The notes: generated from the letters alone by a model not told the origin. DNA of 21,964 nt from Saccoglossus kowalevskii (GCF_000003605.2 NW_003141996.1:1-21964); one strand, 5' to 3'. Positions 1-7,942 are shown, numbered from the stretch's first letter. Made by a program: numbers and translations.

Positions 1-15
1 GATTTGGCAGTAGAC
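1..15 (-). pseudogene. 5S copy 0 (edge fragment)
   Basis: Only the RNA 5' end (about 15 nt) of a copy cut by the left window edge. It carries TAGAC for TAGGC, a helix I change. Confidence 0.8.
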
Positions 16-111
16 TGAATATTCGTCGGAATTGGATGTAATTTAATACTTCGACTAGGCAACAAATCCCGGGAAAAAGTTGGTATGTACGGTGGAATAA
101 AAATGTTGATG

Positions 112-231
112 AGCGTACTGCACGTGGTATTACCAGCCGGTCTCACATCCAAGTACTAACCACGCCCGATGCAGCTTAACTTCAGTGATAGGACGAGAAC
201 GGGTGTATTCTGCAATTTTTTGGCAGTAGGC
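112..231 (-). pseudogene. 5S copy 1, family A
   Basis: Full length, about 8 changes: AGCGTACTGC end, CTCACATCC, GTGATAGG, AGAACGGG and GCAATTTTTT. The AGAACGGG change breaks helix III. Confidence 0.9.
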
Positions 232-327
232 TGAATATTCGTCGGAATTGGATGTAACTTAATACTTCGGCTAGGCAAAAAATCCCGGGAAAAAGTTAGT
301 ATGTACGGTGGAATAAAAATGATGATG

Positions 328-447
328 AGCCTAAAGCACGTGGTATTCCCAGCCGGTCTCCCATGCAAGTAATAACCACGCTCGATGCAGCTTAACTTCA
401 GTGATCGGACGAGAACTGGTGTATTTTGCAATGGCTTGGCAGTAGGC
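328..447 (-). pseudogene. 5S copy 2, family B
   Basis: Full length, 6 changes including AGCCTAAAGC, AGTAATAACC, ACGCTCG and TTTTGCAATGGCTT. The TAATAA change removes the TAG that normally closes the spurious minus frame in each monomer. Confidence 0.9.
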
Positions 448-543
448 TGAATGTTCGTCCGAATTGTATGTCGTTTAATACTTCGGCTATGCAAACAATC
501 CCGGGAAAAATTTAGTATGTACGGTGGAATAAAAATGTTGATG

Positions 544-663
544 AGCCTAATGCACGTAGTATTCCCAGCCAGTCTCCCATGCAAGTACTAACCACACCCG
601 ATGCAGCTTAACTTCAGTGATCGGACGAGAACTGGTGTATTCTGCAATGGTTTGGCAGTAGGC
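544..663 (-). rRNA. 5S-like copy 3, family C
   Basis: Full length, 4 changes: AGCCTAATGC, ACGTAGTATT, CCAGTCTCC and ACACCC. Confidence 0.88.
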
Positions 664-759
664 TGAATATTCGTCCTAATTGTATGTCATTTAATGATTC
701 GTCTAGGCAAAAAATCATGGGAAAAAGTTAGCATGTAATGTGGAATAAAAATGTTGATG

Positions 760-879
760 AGCCTACTGCACGAGGTATTCCCAGCCGGTCTCCCGTGCAA
801 GTACTAACCACGCCCGATGCGGCTTAGCTTCAGTGATCGGACGAGAACTGGTGTATTCTGCAATGGTTTGGCAGTAGGC
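760..879 (-). rRNA. 5S-like copy 4, family Z
   Basis: Full length, 4 changes: ACGAGG, CCCGTGCA and CGGCTTAGC (two). Confidence 0.88.
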
Positions 880-975
880 TGAATATTTGTCAGAATTGGA
901 TTTCAATTAATGCTTCGGCTAGGCAAAAAATCACGAGAAAAAGATAGCATGTACGGTGGAATAAAAATATTGATA

Positions 976-1095
976 AGCCTACTGCACGTGGTATTCCCAG
1001 CAGGTCTCCCATGCAAGTACTAACCACGCCCGATGCAGCTTAACTTCAGTGATCGGACGAGAACTGGTGTTATTTGCAATGATTTGGCAGTAGAC
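976..1095 (-). pseudogene. 5S copy 5
   Basis: Full length with CAGCAGGTC, a shuffled GGTGTTATTT stretch and TAGAC at the RNA 5' end; about 6 changes. Confidence 0.88.
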
Positions 1096-1190
1096 TGAAT
1101 ATTCGTCGGAATTGGATGTAATGTAATACTTCGGCTAAGCAAAAAATCCCGGGAAAAGTTAGTACGTACGGTGGTATAAAAATGTTGATG

Positions 1191-1310
1191 AGCCTAATGC
1201 ACGTGGTATTCCCAGCCGGTCTCCCATGCAAGTACTAACCACGCCAGATGCAGCTTAACTTCAGTGATCGGACGAGAACTGGTGTATTCTGCAATGGTTA
1301 GGCAGTAGGC
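1191..1310 (-). rRNA. 5S-like copy 6
   Basis: Full length, 3 changes: AGCCTAATGC, ACGCCAGATG and GGTTAGGCAG. Confidence 0.88.
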
Positions 1311-1406
1311 TGAATATTCGACCGAATTGGATGTAATTTAATACTTCGGCTAGGCAACAAATCCCGGGAAAAAGTTGGTATGTACAGTGGAATAAAAATG
1401 TTGATG

Positions 1407-1526
1407 AGCGTACTGCACGTGGTATTCCCAGCCGGTCTCACATCCAAGTACTAACCACGCCCGATGCAGCTTAACTTCAGTGATCGGACGAGAACGGGTG
1501 TATTCTGCAATGGTTTGGCAGTAGGC
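1407..1526 (-). rRNA. 5S-like copy 7, family A
   Basis: Full length, 4 changes: AGCGTACTGC, CTCACATCC (two) and AGAACGGG. Confidence 0.88.
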
Positions 1527-1622
1527 TGAATATTCGTCGGAATTGGATGTAACTTAATACTTCGGCTAGGCAAAAAATCACGGGAAAAAGATAGTATGTA
1601 TGGTGGAATAAAAATGTTGATA

Positions 1623-1742
1623 AGCTTACTGCACGTGGTATTCCGAGCAGGTCTCCCATGCAAGTACTAACCACGCCCGATACAGCTTAACTACAGTGAT
1701 CGGACGAGAACTTCTGTATTCTGGAATGGTTTGGCAGCAGGC
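1623..1742 (-). pseudogene. 5S copy 8
   Basis: Full length, about 9 changes: AGCTTACTGC, CCGAGCAGG, GATACAGC, AACTACAG, ACTTCTG, CTGGAATGG and CAGCAGGC. Near twin of copy 12. Confidence 0.9.
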
Positions 1743-1838
1743 TGAATATTCGTCGGAATTGGATGTAATTTAATTCTTCGGCTAGGCAAAAAATCCTGGG
1801 AAAAAGTTAGTATGTATGGTGGAATAAAAATGTTGATG

Positions 1839-1943
1839 AGCATACTGCAAGTGGTATTCCCAGCTGGTCTCCCATGCAAGTGCTAACCACGCCCGATACA
1901 GCTTAACTTCAGTGATCGGACGAGAACTGGTGTATTCTGCAAT
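1839..1943 (-). pseudogene. 5S copy 9, short monomer (S)
   Basis: 105 nt. RNA nt 1-15 and nearly all the upstream spacer are missing; GCAAT joins directly to an A-run at 1944. The linker to copy 10 is 13 bp and holds the CATCAGCC marker. Body markers are AGCATACTGC, CAAGTGG, AAGTGCTAACC and GATACAG. Confidence 0.92.
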
Positions 1944-1956
1944 AAAAAAGTTCATC

Positions 1957-2076
1957 AGCCTACTGCACGTGATATTCCAAGCCGGTGTCCCATGCAAGTA
2001 CTAACCACGCCCGATGCAGCTTAACTTCAGTGATCGGACGAGAACTGGTGTATTCTGCAATGGTTTGGCCGTAGGC
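1957..2076 (-). rRNA. 5S-like copy 10
   Basis: Full length, 4 changes: ACGTGATATT, CCAAGCC, GGTGTCCC and GGCCGTAGGC. Confidence 0.88.
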
Positions 2077-2230
2077 CGAATATTCGTCCGAATTGTATGT
2101 AATTTAATGCCTCGTCTAGGCAAAAAATCATGGGAAAAAGTTAGTATGTAATGTGGAATAAAAATGTTGATGAGCCTACTGCAAGTGGTATTCCCAGCCG
2201 GTCTCCCATGCAAGTACTAACCACGCCCGA
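1972..2230. repeat. Segment shared with 11985-12243
   Basis: Copies 10-11 correspond to 59-60 at a 10,013-bp offset, marked by GGTGTCCC and GGCCGTAGGCCGAA. Confidence 0.8.
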
Positions 2231-2292
2231 TGCCGCTTAACTTTAGTGATCGGACGAGAACTGGTGTATTCTGTAATGGTTTGGCAGTAGGC
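2173..2292 (-). rRNA. 5S-like copy 11
   Basis: Full length, 4 changes: CAAGTGG, GATGCCGC, CTTTAGTG and CTGTAATGG. Confidence 0.88.
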
Positions 2293-2388
2293 TGAATATT
2301 TGTCGGAATTGGATTTCAATTAATGCTTCGGCTAGGCAAAAAATCACGGGAAAAAGATAGTATGTATGGTGGAATAAAAATGTTGATA

Positions 2389-2508
2389 AGCTTACTGCAC
2401 GTGGTATTCCCAGCAGGTCTCCCATGCAAGTACTAACCACGCCCGATACAGCTTAACTACAGTGATCGGACGAGAACTGCTGTATTCTGGAATGGTTTGG
2501 CAGCAGGC
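2389..2508 (-). pseudogene. 5S copy 12
   Basis: Full length, 7 changes, nearly the same set as copy 8 (AGCTTACTGC, CAGCAGG, GATACAG, CTACAG, CTGGAATGG, CAGCAGGC). Confidence 0.9.
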
Positions 2509-2604
2509 TGAATATTCGTCGGAATTGGATGTAATTTAATACTTCGGCTAGGCAAAAAATCCTGGGAAAAAGTTAGTATGTATGGTGGAATAAAAATGTT
2601 GATG

Positions 2605-2709
2605 AGCCTACTGCAAGTGGTATTCCCAGCCGGTCTCCCATGCAAGTGCTAACCACGCCCGATACAGCTTAACTTCAGTGATCGGACGAGAACTGGTGTA
2701 TTCTGCAAT
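2605..2709 (-). pseudogene. 5S copy 13, short monomer (S)
   Basis: 105 nt with the same GCAAT/A-run junction as copy 9 and a CATCAGCC linker. Body CAAGTGG, AAGTGCTAACC, GATACAG. Confidence 0.92.
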
Positions 2710-2722
2710 AAAAAAGTTCATC

Positions 2723-2842
2723 AGCCTACTGCACGTGGTATTCCCAGTCCGTCTCCCATGCAAGTACTAACCACACCCGATGCAGCTTAACTTCAGTGAT
2801 CGGACGAGAACTGGTGTATTCCGCAATGGTTTGGCAGTAGGT
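2723..2842 (-). rRNA. 5S-like copy 14
   Basis: Full length, 5 changes: CCCAGTCCGTC, ACACCC, ATTCCGC and TAGGT at RNA nt 1. Confidence 0.88.
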
Positions 2843-2938
2843 TGGATATTGGTCGGAATTGGATGTAATTTAATACATCGGCTAGGCAAAAAATCCCGGA
2901 AAATAGTTAGTATGTACGGTGGAATAAAAATGTTGATG

Positions 2939-3058
2939 AACCTAATGCACGTAGTATTCCCAGCCGGTCTCCCATGCAAGTACTAACCACGCCCGATACA
3001 GTATAACTTCAGTGATCGGACGAGAACTGGAGTATTCTGCAATGGTTTGGCAGTAGGC
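2939..3058 (-). pseudogene. 5S copy 15
   Basis: Full length, about 7 changes: AACCTAATGC, ACGTAGTATT, GATACAGTATAAC and TGGAGTATT. CAGTATAAC falls in the A box. Confidence 0.88.
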
Positions 3059-3154
3059 TGAATATTCGTCCGAATTGCATGTAATTTAATGCTTCGTCTA
3101 GGCAAAAAATCATGGGAAAAAGTTAGTATGTAATGTGGAATACAAATGTTGATG

Positions 3155-3259
3155 AGCCTACTGCACGTGGTATTCCCAGCCGGTCTCCCGTGCAAGAACT
3201 AACCACGCCCTATGCGGCTTAACTTCAGTGATCGGACGAGAACTGGTGTATTCTGCAAT
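3155..3259 (-). pseudogene. 5S copy 16, short monomer (S)
   Basis: 105 nt, same deletion junction, CATCAGCC linker. The body is a different background from copies 9 and 13: CCCGTGCAAGAAC, CGCCCTATGCGGC. Confidence 0.92.
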
Positions 3260-3272
3260 AAAAATGTTCATC

Positions 3273-3391
3273 AGCCTCCTGCACGTGGTATTCCCAGCCG
3301 GTATCCCGTGCAAGTACTAACCAAGCCTGATGCAGCTTAACTTCAGTGATCGGACGAGAACTGGTGGTATCTGCAATGGTAGGCAGTAGGC
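3273..3391 (-). pseudogene. 5S copy 17
   Basis: 119 nt. AGCCTCCTGC, GGTATCCCG, CCAAGCCTGATG, and two small indels around GGTGGTATCTG and GGTAGGCAG. Confidence 0.88.
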
Positions 3392-3487
3392 TGAATATTC
3401 GACCGAATTGTATGTCATTTAATGCTTCGTCTAGGCAAACAATCATTGGAAAAAGTTAGCATGTAATGTGGAATAAAAATGTTGATG

Positions 3488-3607
3488 AGCCTTCTGCACG
3501 AGGTATTCCCCGCCGGTCTCTCGTGCAAGTACTAACCACGCCCGATGCGGCTTAGCTTCAGTGATCGGACGAGAACTGGTGTAATTTGCAATGGTTTGGC
3601 AGTAGAC
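3488..3607 (-). pseudogene. 5S copy 18, family Z, diverged
   Basis: Full length, about 10 changes: AGCCTTCTGC, ACGAGG, CCCCGCC, CTCTCGTG, CGGCTTAGC, GTGTAATTTGC and TAGAC. Confidence 0.88.
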
Positions 3608-3703
3608 TGAATATTCGTCCGAATTGTATGTCGTTTAATGCTTTGGCTATGCAAACAATCCCGGGAAAAATTTAGTATGTATGGTGGAATAAAAATGTTG
3701 ATG

Positions 3704-3823
3704 AGCCTAATGCACGTAGTATTCCCAGCCGGTCTCCCATGCAAGTACTAACCACACCCGATGCAGCTTAACTTCAGTGATCGGACGAGAACTGGTGTAT
3801 TCTGAAATGGTTTGGCAGTAGGC
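3704..3823 (-). rRNA. 5S-like copy 19, family C
   Basis: Full length, 4 changes: AGCCTAATGC, ACGTAGTATT, ACACCC and CTGAAATGG. Corresponds to copy 3 at a 3,160-bp offset. Confidence 0.88.
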
Positions 3824-3919
3824 TGAATATTCGTCCTAATTGTATGTTATTTAATGCTTCGTCTAGGCAAAAAATCATGGGAAAAAGTTAGCATGTAATG
3901 TGGAATAAAAATGTTGATG

Positions 3920-4039
3920 AGCCTACTGCACGAGGTATTCCCAGCCGGTCTCCTGTGCAAGTACTAACCACGCCCGATGCGGCTTAGCTTCAGTGATCGG
4001 ACGAAAACTGGTGTATTCTGCAATGGTTTGGCAGTAGGC
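3920..4039 (-). pseudogene. 5S copy 20, family Z
   Basis: Full length, 6 changes: ACGAGG, CTCCTGTG, CGGCTTAGC and GACGAAAAC. Confidence 0.88.
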
Positions 4040-4135
4040 TGAATATTTGTCAGAATTGGATTTCAATTAATGCTTCGGCTAGGCAAAAAATCACGGGAAA
4101 AAGATAGCATGTACGGTGGAATAAAAATATTGATA

Positions 4136-4253
4136 AGCCTACTGCACGTGGTATTCCCAGCAGGCCTCCCATGGAAGTACTAACCACGCCCGATGCAGCT
4201 TAACTTCAGTGATCGGACGAGAACTGGTGTATCTGAAATAGTTTGCAGTAGGC
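4136..4253 (-). pseudogene. 5S copy 21
   Basis: 118 nt. CAGCAGGCCTC, CATGGAAG, and a damaged RNA 5' region (GTATCTGAAATAGTTTGCAG). Confidence 0.88.
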
Positions 4254-4349
4254 TGAATATTTGTCGGAATTGGATGTCATTTAATGCTACGGCTAGGCAA
4301 AAAATCTTGGGTAAAAGTTAGTATGTAATGTGGAATAAAAATGTTGATG

Positions 4350-4469
4350 AGCATAATGCACGTGGTATTCCCAGCCGGTCTCCCATGCAAGTACTAACCA
4401 CGCCTGATGCAGCTTAACTTCAGTGATCGGATGAGAACTGGTGTATTCTGCAATGGTTTGGCTGTAGGC
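4350..4469 (-). rRNA. 5S-like copy 22
   Basis: Full length, 5 changes: AGCATAATGC (two), CGCCTGATG, GGATGAG and GGCTGTAGGC. Confidence 0.86.
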
Positions 4470-4565
4470 TGAATATTCGTCCGAATTGTATGTCATTTAA
4501 TTCTTCGTCTAGGCAAAAAATCATGGGAAAAAGTTGGAATGTAATGTGGAATAAAAATGTTGATG

Positions 4566-4685
4566 AGCCTACTGCACGTGGTATTCCCAGCCGGTCTTGC
4601 GTGCAAGAACTAACCACGCCCGATGCGGCTTAACTTCAGTGATCGGACGAGAACTGGTGTATTCTGCAATGGTTTAGCAGTAGGC
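4566..4685 (-). pseudogene. 5S copy 23
   Basis: Full length, 6 changes: GTCTTGCGTGC, AAGAACTAACC, GCGGCTT and TTTAGCAG. Starts the block shared with 20 kb. Confidence 0.88.
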
Positions 4686-4781
4686 TGAATATTCGTCGGA
4701 ATTGGATGTCATTTAATGCTACGGCTAGGCAAAAAATCATAGGAAAAAGTTAGTATGTAATGTGGAATAAAAATGTTGATG

Positions 4782-4901
4782 AGCCTACTGCACGTGGCAT
4801 TCCCAGCCGGTCTCCCATTCAAGTACTTACCACGATCGATGCAGCTTAACTTCAGTGATCGGACGAGAACTGGTGTGTTCTGCAATGGTTTGGCAGTAGG
4901 C
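4782..4901 (-). pseudogene. 5S copy 24, family K
   Basis: Full length, 6 changes: GGCATT, CCCATTCAAG, ACTTACC, ACGATCGATG and GTGTTCTG. Identical to copy 98. Confidence 0.9.
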
Positions 4902-4997
4902 TGAGTATTCGTCAGAATTGGATGTCGTTTAACGCTTCGGCTAGGCAAAAAATCCCGTGAAAATTTTGGTATGTACGGTGGAATAAAAATGTTGATA

Positions 4998-5117
4998 AGC
5001 CTACTGCAATTGGTATTCCCAGCCTGTCTCCCATGCAAGTACTAACCACGCCAGATGCAGCTTAACTTCAGTGATCGGACGAGAACTGGTGTATTCTGCA
5101 ATGGTTTGGCAGTAGGC
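4998..5117 (-). rRNA. 5S-like copy 25
   Basis: Full length, 4 changes: GCAATTGG (two), CCTGTC and CGCCAGATG. Identical to copy 99. Confidence 0.88.
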
Positions 5118-5215
5118 TGAATATTTTGTCAGAATTGGATGTAATTTAATACTTTCTGCTAGGCAACAAATCCCGGGAAAAAGTTGGTATGTACGGTGGA
5201 ATAAAAATGTTGATG

Positions 5216-5335
5216 AGCCTACTGCACGTGGTATTCCCAGTCGGTCTCCCATGCAAGTACTAACCACGCCCGATACAGCTTAACTTCAGTGATCGGACGA
5301 GAACTGGTGTATTCTGCAATGGGTTGGCAGTAGGC
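5216..5335 (-). rRNA. 5S-like copy 26
   Basis: Full length, 3 changes: CCAGTCGG, GATACAG and ATGGGTTGG. Its downstream spacer is intact; the spacer on its left-hand side (5118-5215) is 98 nt, with two extra bases. Confidence 0.88.
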
Positions 5336-5431
5336 TGAATATTCGTCGGAATTGGATGTCGTTTAATGCTTCGGTTAGGCAAAAAAACATGGGAAAATGT
5401 TAGTATGTAATGTGGAATAAAAATGTTGATG

Positions 5432-5551
5432 AGCGTACTGCACGTGGTATTCCCAGCCGGTCTCACAACCAAGTACTAACCACGCCCGATGCAGCTTAAC
5501 TTCAGTGATCGGACGAGAACGGGTGTATTCTGCAATGGTTTAGCAGTAGGC
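5432..5551 (-). pseudogene. 5S copy 27, family A
   Basis: Full length, 6 changes: AGCGTACTGC, CTCACAACC, AGAACGGG and TTTAGCAG. Confidence 0.88.
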
Positions 5552-5647
5552 TGAATATTCGTCGGAATTGGATGTAACTTAATACTTCGGCTAGGCAAAA
5601 AATCCCGGGAAAAATTTAGTCTGTACGGTGGAATAAAAATGTTGATG

Positions 5648-5767
5648 AGACTAATGCACGTGGTATTCCCAGCCGGTCTCCCATGCAAATAGTAACCACG
5701 CTCGATGCAGCTTAACTTCAGTGATCGGACGAGAACTGGTGTATTTTGCAATGGCTTGGCAGTAGGC
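5648..5767 (-). pseudogene. 5S copy 28, family B
   Basis: Full length, 7 changes: AGACTAATGC, CAAATAGTAACC, ACGCTCG and TTTTGCAATGGCTT. Confidence 0.88.
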
Positions 5768-5863
5768 TGAATGTTCGTCCGAATTGTATGTCGTTTAATG
5801 CTTCGGCTATGCAAACAATCCCGGGAAAATGTTAGTATGTACGGTGGAATAAAAATGTTGATG

Positions 5864-5997
5864 AGCCTAATGCACGTAGTATTCCCAGCCGGTCTCCCAT
5901 GCAAGTACCACGCCCGATACAGTAACCACGCCGGATGCAGCTTAACTTCAGTGATCGGACGAGAACTTGTGTATTCTGCAATGGTTTGGCAGTAGGC
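5864..5997 (-). pseudogene. 5S copy 29, family C with 14-nt insertion
   Basis: 134 nt. After GCAAGTAC there is an extra CACGCCCGATACAG, a second version of the neighbouring segment. The insert carries GATACAG whereas the copy's own version reads GGATGCAG, so it looks copied from a different monomer. It widens the A box-C box distance and should disrupt both folding and TFIIIA binding. Confidence 0.9.
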
Positions 5998-6093
5998 TGA
6001 ATATTCGTCGGAATTGGATGTCATTAAATGCTTCTGCTAGGCAAAAAATCATGGGAAAAAGTTAGTATGTACGGTGGAATAAAAATGTTGATA

Positions 6094-6198
6094 AGCCTAC
6101 TGCACGTGGTATTCCCAGCAGGTCTCTCATGCTAGTACTAGCCACGCCCGATGCGGCTTAACTTCAGTGATCGGACGAGAACTGGTGTATTCTGCAAT
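6094..6198 (-). pseudogene. 5S copy 30, short monomer (S) on a D background
   Basis: 105 nt with the standard junction at GCAAT and a CATCAGCC linker. The body carries D markers CAGCAGG, CTCTCATGCTAG, ACTAGCC and GCGGC. Confidence 0.92.
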
Positions 6199-6211
6199 AC
6201 AAATGTTCATC

Positions 6212-6331
6212 AGCCTACTGCACGTGGTATTCTCAGCCGGTCTCCTATGCAAGTACTAACCAAGCCTGATGCAGCTTAACTTCAGTGATCGGACAAGAAC
6301 AGGTGTATTCTGCAATGGTTTGGCAGTTGGC
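6212..6331 (-). pseudogene. 5S copy 31
   Basis: Full length, about 7 changes: ATTCTCAGCC, CTCCTATG, CCAAGCCTGATG, GGACAAGAACAGG and CAGTTGGC. Confidence 0.88.
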
Positions 6332-6427
6332 TTAATATTCGTCGGAATTGGATGTCATTTAATGCTACGGCTAGGCAAAAAATCATAGGAAAAAGGTAGT
6401 ATGTAATGTGGAATAAAAATGTTGATG

Positions 6428-6547
6428 AGCCTACTGAACGTGGCATTCCCAGCCGGTCTCCAATTCAAGTACTTACCACGTCCAATGCAGCTTAACTTCA
6501 GTGATCGGACGAAAACTGGTGTGTTCTGCAATGGTTTGGCAGTAGGC
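6428..6547 (-). pseudogene. 5S copy 32, family K
   Basis: Full length, about 9 changes: ACTGAACG, GGCATT, CCAATTCAAG, ACTTACC, ACGTCCAATG, GACGAAAAC and GTGTTCTG. Confidence 0.88.
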
Positions 6548-6642
6548 TGAGTGTTCGTCAGAATTGGATGTCGTTTATGCTTCGGCTATGCAAAAAATCC
6601 CGCGAAAAAGTTAGTATGTACGGTGGAATAAAAATGTTGATG

Positions 6643-6761
6643 ATCCTACTGCATGTAGTATTCTCAGCCGGTCTCCCTTGCAAGTACTAACCACGTCCAG
6701 TGGGCTTAACTTCAGTGATCGGAGGAGAGCTGGTGTATTCTGCAATGGTTTGTCAGTAGGC
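6643..6761 (-). pseudogene. 5S copy 33, family L
   Basis: 119 nt. ATCCTACTGC, GCATGTAG, TTCTCAGCC, CCCTTGC; ACGTCCAGTGGGCTT replaces the A box region one base short; GGAGGAGAGC; TGTCAG. Confidence 0.88.
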
Positions 6762-7133
6762 TGAATATTCGTAGGAATTTGATGTAATTTAATACTTCGG
6801 CTAGTCAAAAAATCCCGGGAAAAAGTTAGTATATATGGTGGAATAAAAATGTTGATGAGCCTAATGCACATGGTATTCCCAGCCGGTCTCCCATGCATGT
6901 ACTGACCATGGCCGATGCAGATTAACTTCAGTGATCAGACGAGAACTGGTGTATTCTGCATTGGTCTGTCAGTAGGCTGAATATTCGTCGGAATTGGATG
7001 TCATTTAATGCTACGGCTAGGCAAAAAAAAATTTTGGGTAAAAGTTAGTATGTAATGTGGAATAAAAATGTTGATGAGCCTACTGCACGTGGTATTCCCA
7101 GCCGGTCTCACATGCAAGTACTAACAACGCCCG
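6708..7133. repeat. Duplicated segment, partner 7358-7783
   Basis: About 426 bp repeated at a 650-bp offset with about four differences seen (GGAGAGC/GGAGAAC, GTAGG/GTCGG, TACTGC/TATTGC, AACAACG/AACCACG). Confidence 0.87.
6858..6977 (-). pseudogene. 5S copy 34, family H
   Basis: Full length, about 11 changes: AGCCTAATGC, ACATGG, CATGTACTGACC, ATGGCC, CAGATTAAC, GATCAGAC, GCATTGGTCTGTCAG. Identical to copy 37. Confidence 0.88.
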
Positions 7134-7196
7134 ATACAGCTTATCTTCAGTGATCGGACGAGAACTGGTGTATTCTGCAATGTTTTTGCAGTAGTC
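7077..7196 (-). pseudogene. 5S copy 35
   Basis: Full length, about 7 changes: CTCACATG, TAACAACG, GATACAG, CTTATCTTC and ATGTTTTTGCAGTAGTC. Confidence 0.88.
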
Positions 7197-7291
7197 TGAA
7201 TATTCGTCCGAATTGCATGTCATTTTTGTTTCGTCTAGGCAAAAAATCATGGGAAAAAGTTAGTATGTAATGTGGAATAAAAATGTTGACG

Positions 7292-7411
7292 AGCCTACTG
7301 CACGTGGCATTCCCAGCCGGTCTCCCATTCAAGTACTAACCATGGCCGATGCAGATTAACTTCAGTGATCGGAGGAGAACTGGTGTATTCTGCAATGGTT
7401 TGTCAGTAGGC
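7292..7411 (-). pseudogene. 5S copy 36
   Basis: Full length, about 7 changes: GGCATT, CATTCAAG, ATGGCC, CAGATT, GGAGGAG and TGTCAG. A mosaic of K (left) and H/L (right) markers. Confidence 0.88.
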
Positions 7412-7507
7412 TGAATATTCGTCGGAATTTGATGTAATTTAATACTTCGGCTAGTCAAAAAATCCCGGGAAAAAGTTAGTATATATGGTGGAATAAAAAT
7501 GTTGATG

Positions 7508-7627
7508 AGCCTAATGCACATGGTATTCCCAGCCGGTCTCCCATGCATGTACTGACCATGGCCGATGCAGATTAACTTCAGTGATCAGACGAGAACTGGT
7601 GTATTCTGCATTGGTCTGTCAGTAGGC
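7508..7627 (-). pseudogene. 5S copy 37, family H
   Basis: Full length, identical by eye to copy 34, 650 bp away; part of a recent block duplication. Confidence 0.88.
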
Positions 7628-7726
7628 TGAATATTCGTCGGAATTGGATGTCATTTAATGCTACGGCTAGGCAAAAAAAAATTTTGGGTAAAAGTTAGTA
7701 TGTAATGTGGAATAAAAATGTTGATG

Positions 7727-7846
7727 AGCCTATTGCACGTGGTATTCCCAGCCGGTCTCACATGCAAGTACTAACCACGCCCGATGCAGCTTAACTTCAG
7801 TGATCGGAGGAGAACTGGTGTATTCCGCAATGGTTTGGCAGTAGGC
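7727..7846 (-). rRNA. 5S-like copy 38
   Basis: Full length, 4 changes: AGCCTATTGC, CTCACATG, GGAGGAG and ATTCCGC. Confidence 0.88.
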
Positions 7847-7942
7847 TGGATATTCGTCGGAATTGGATGTAATTTAATACATCGGCTAGGCAAAAAATCC
7901 CGGAAAAAAGTTAGTATGTATGGTGGAATAAAAATGTTGATG

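Larger units (their letters stand above)
448..1065. repeat. Segment shared with 3608-4225
   Basis: Copies 3-5 correspond to copies 19-21 at a constant 3,160-bp offset. Copies 1-4 also correspond to 67-70 at a 13,585-bp offset, at least over the right part of copy 67. Confidence 0.8.
1560..1970. repeat. Duplicated segment with short monomer, partner 2326-2736
   Basis: Copies 8-9 match copies 12-13 at a 766-bp offset, which equals three 216-bp monomers plus one 118-bp monomer. The short form was duplicated as part of the larger block. Confidence 0.85.
2605..3391. repeat. Run parallel to 7943-8946
   Basis: Copies 13-17 (S, x, x, S, x) parallel copies 39-44, which contain one extra full monomer (copy 41). 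The two runs differ by gain or loss of exactly one unit. Confidence 0.8.
4470..5123. repeat. Higher-order block 1, copy at 4.5-5.1 kb (partner 19966-20619)
   Basis: About 654 bp (copies 23-25 with spacers) match 19966-20619 with only two differences seen, both in copy 23/97. Flanking monomers are unrelated in type, so the block ends are sharp. Confidence 0.9.
6417..7130. repeat. Higher-order block 3 (K-L-H-x), partner 10879-11592
   Basis: Copies 32-35 correspond to copies 54-57 at a constant 4,462-bp offset, including the odd ACGTCCAGTGGG monomer and the A9T4 spacer. A K-L start recurs at 21692. Confidence 0.87.

Noticed and set aside
156-584. Minus-strand open frame of 142 residues, and about 60 similar frames on both strands (MHGRPAGNTTC and MQLNFSD types)
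   Set aside because: They lie across 5S sequence and spacer, repeat with the monomer, break at every indel or TAG, and have no coding signal. They follow from the 72-codon period.
7020-7045. Spliced-leader RNA gene in the 5S spacer, prompted by AATTTTGGG (Sm-site-like) on the plus strand
   Set aside because: The motif occurs in only four spacers of one lineage. There is no conserved leader with a GT donor, and the spacer is only 96-99 nt.
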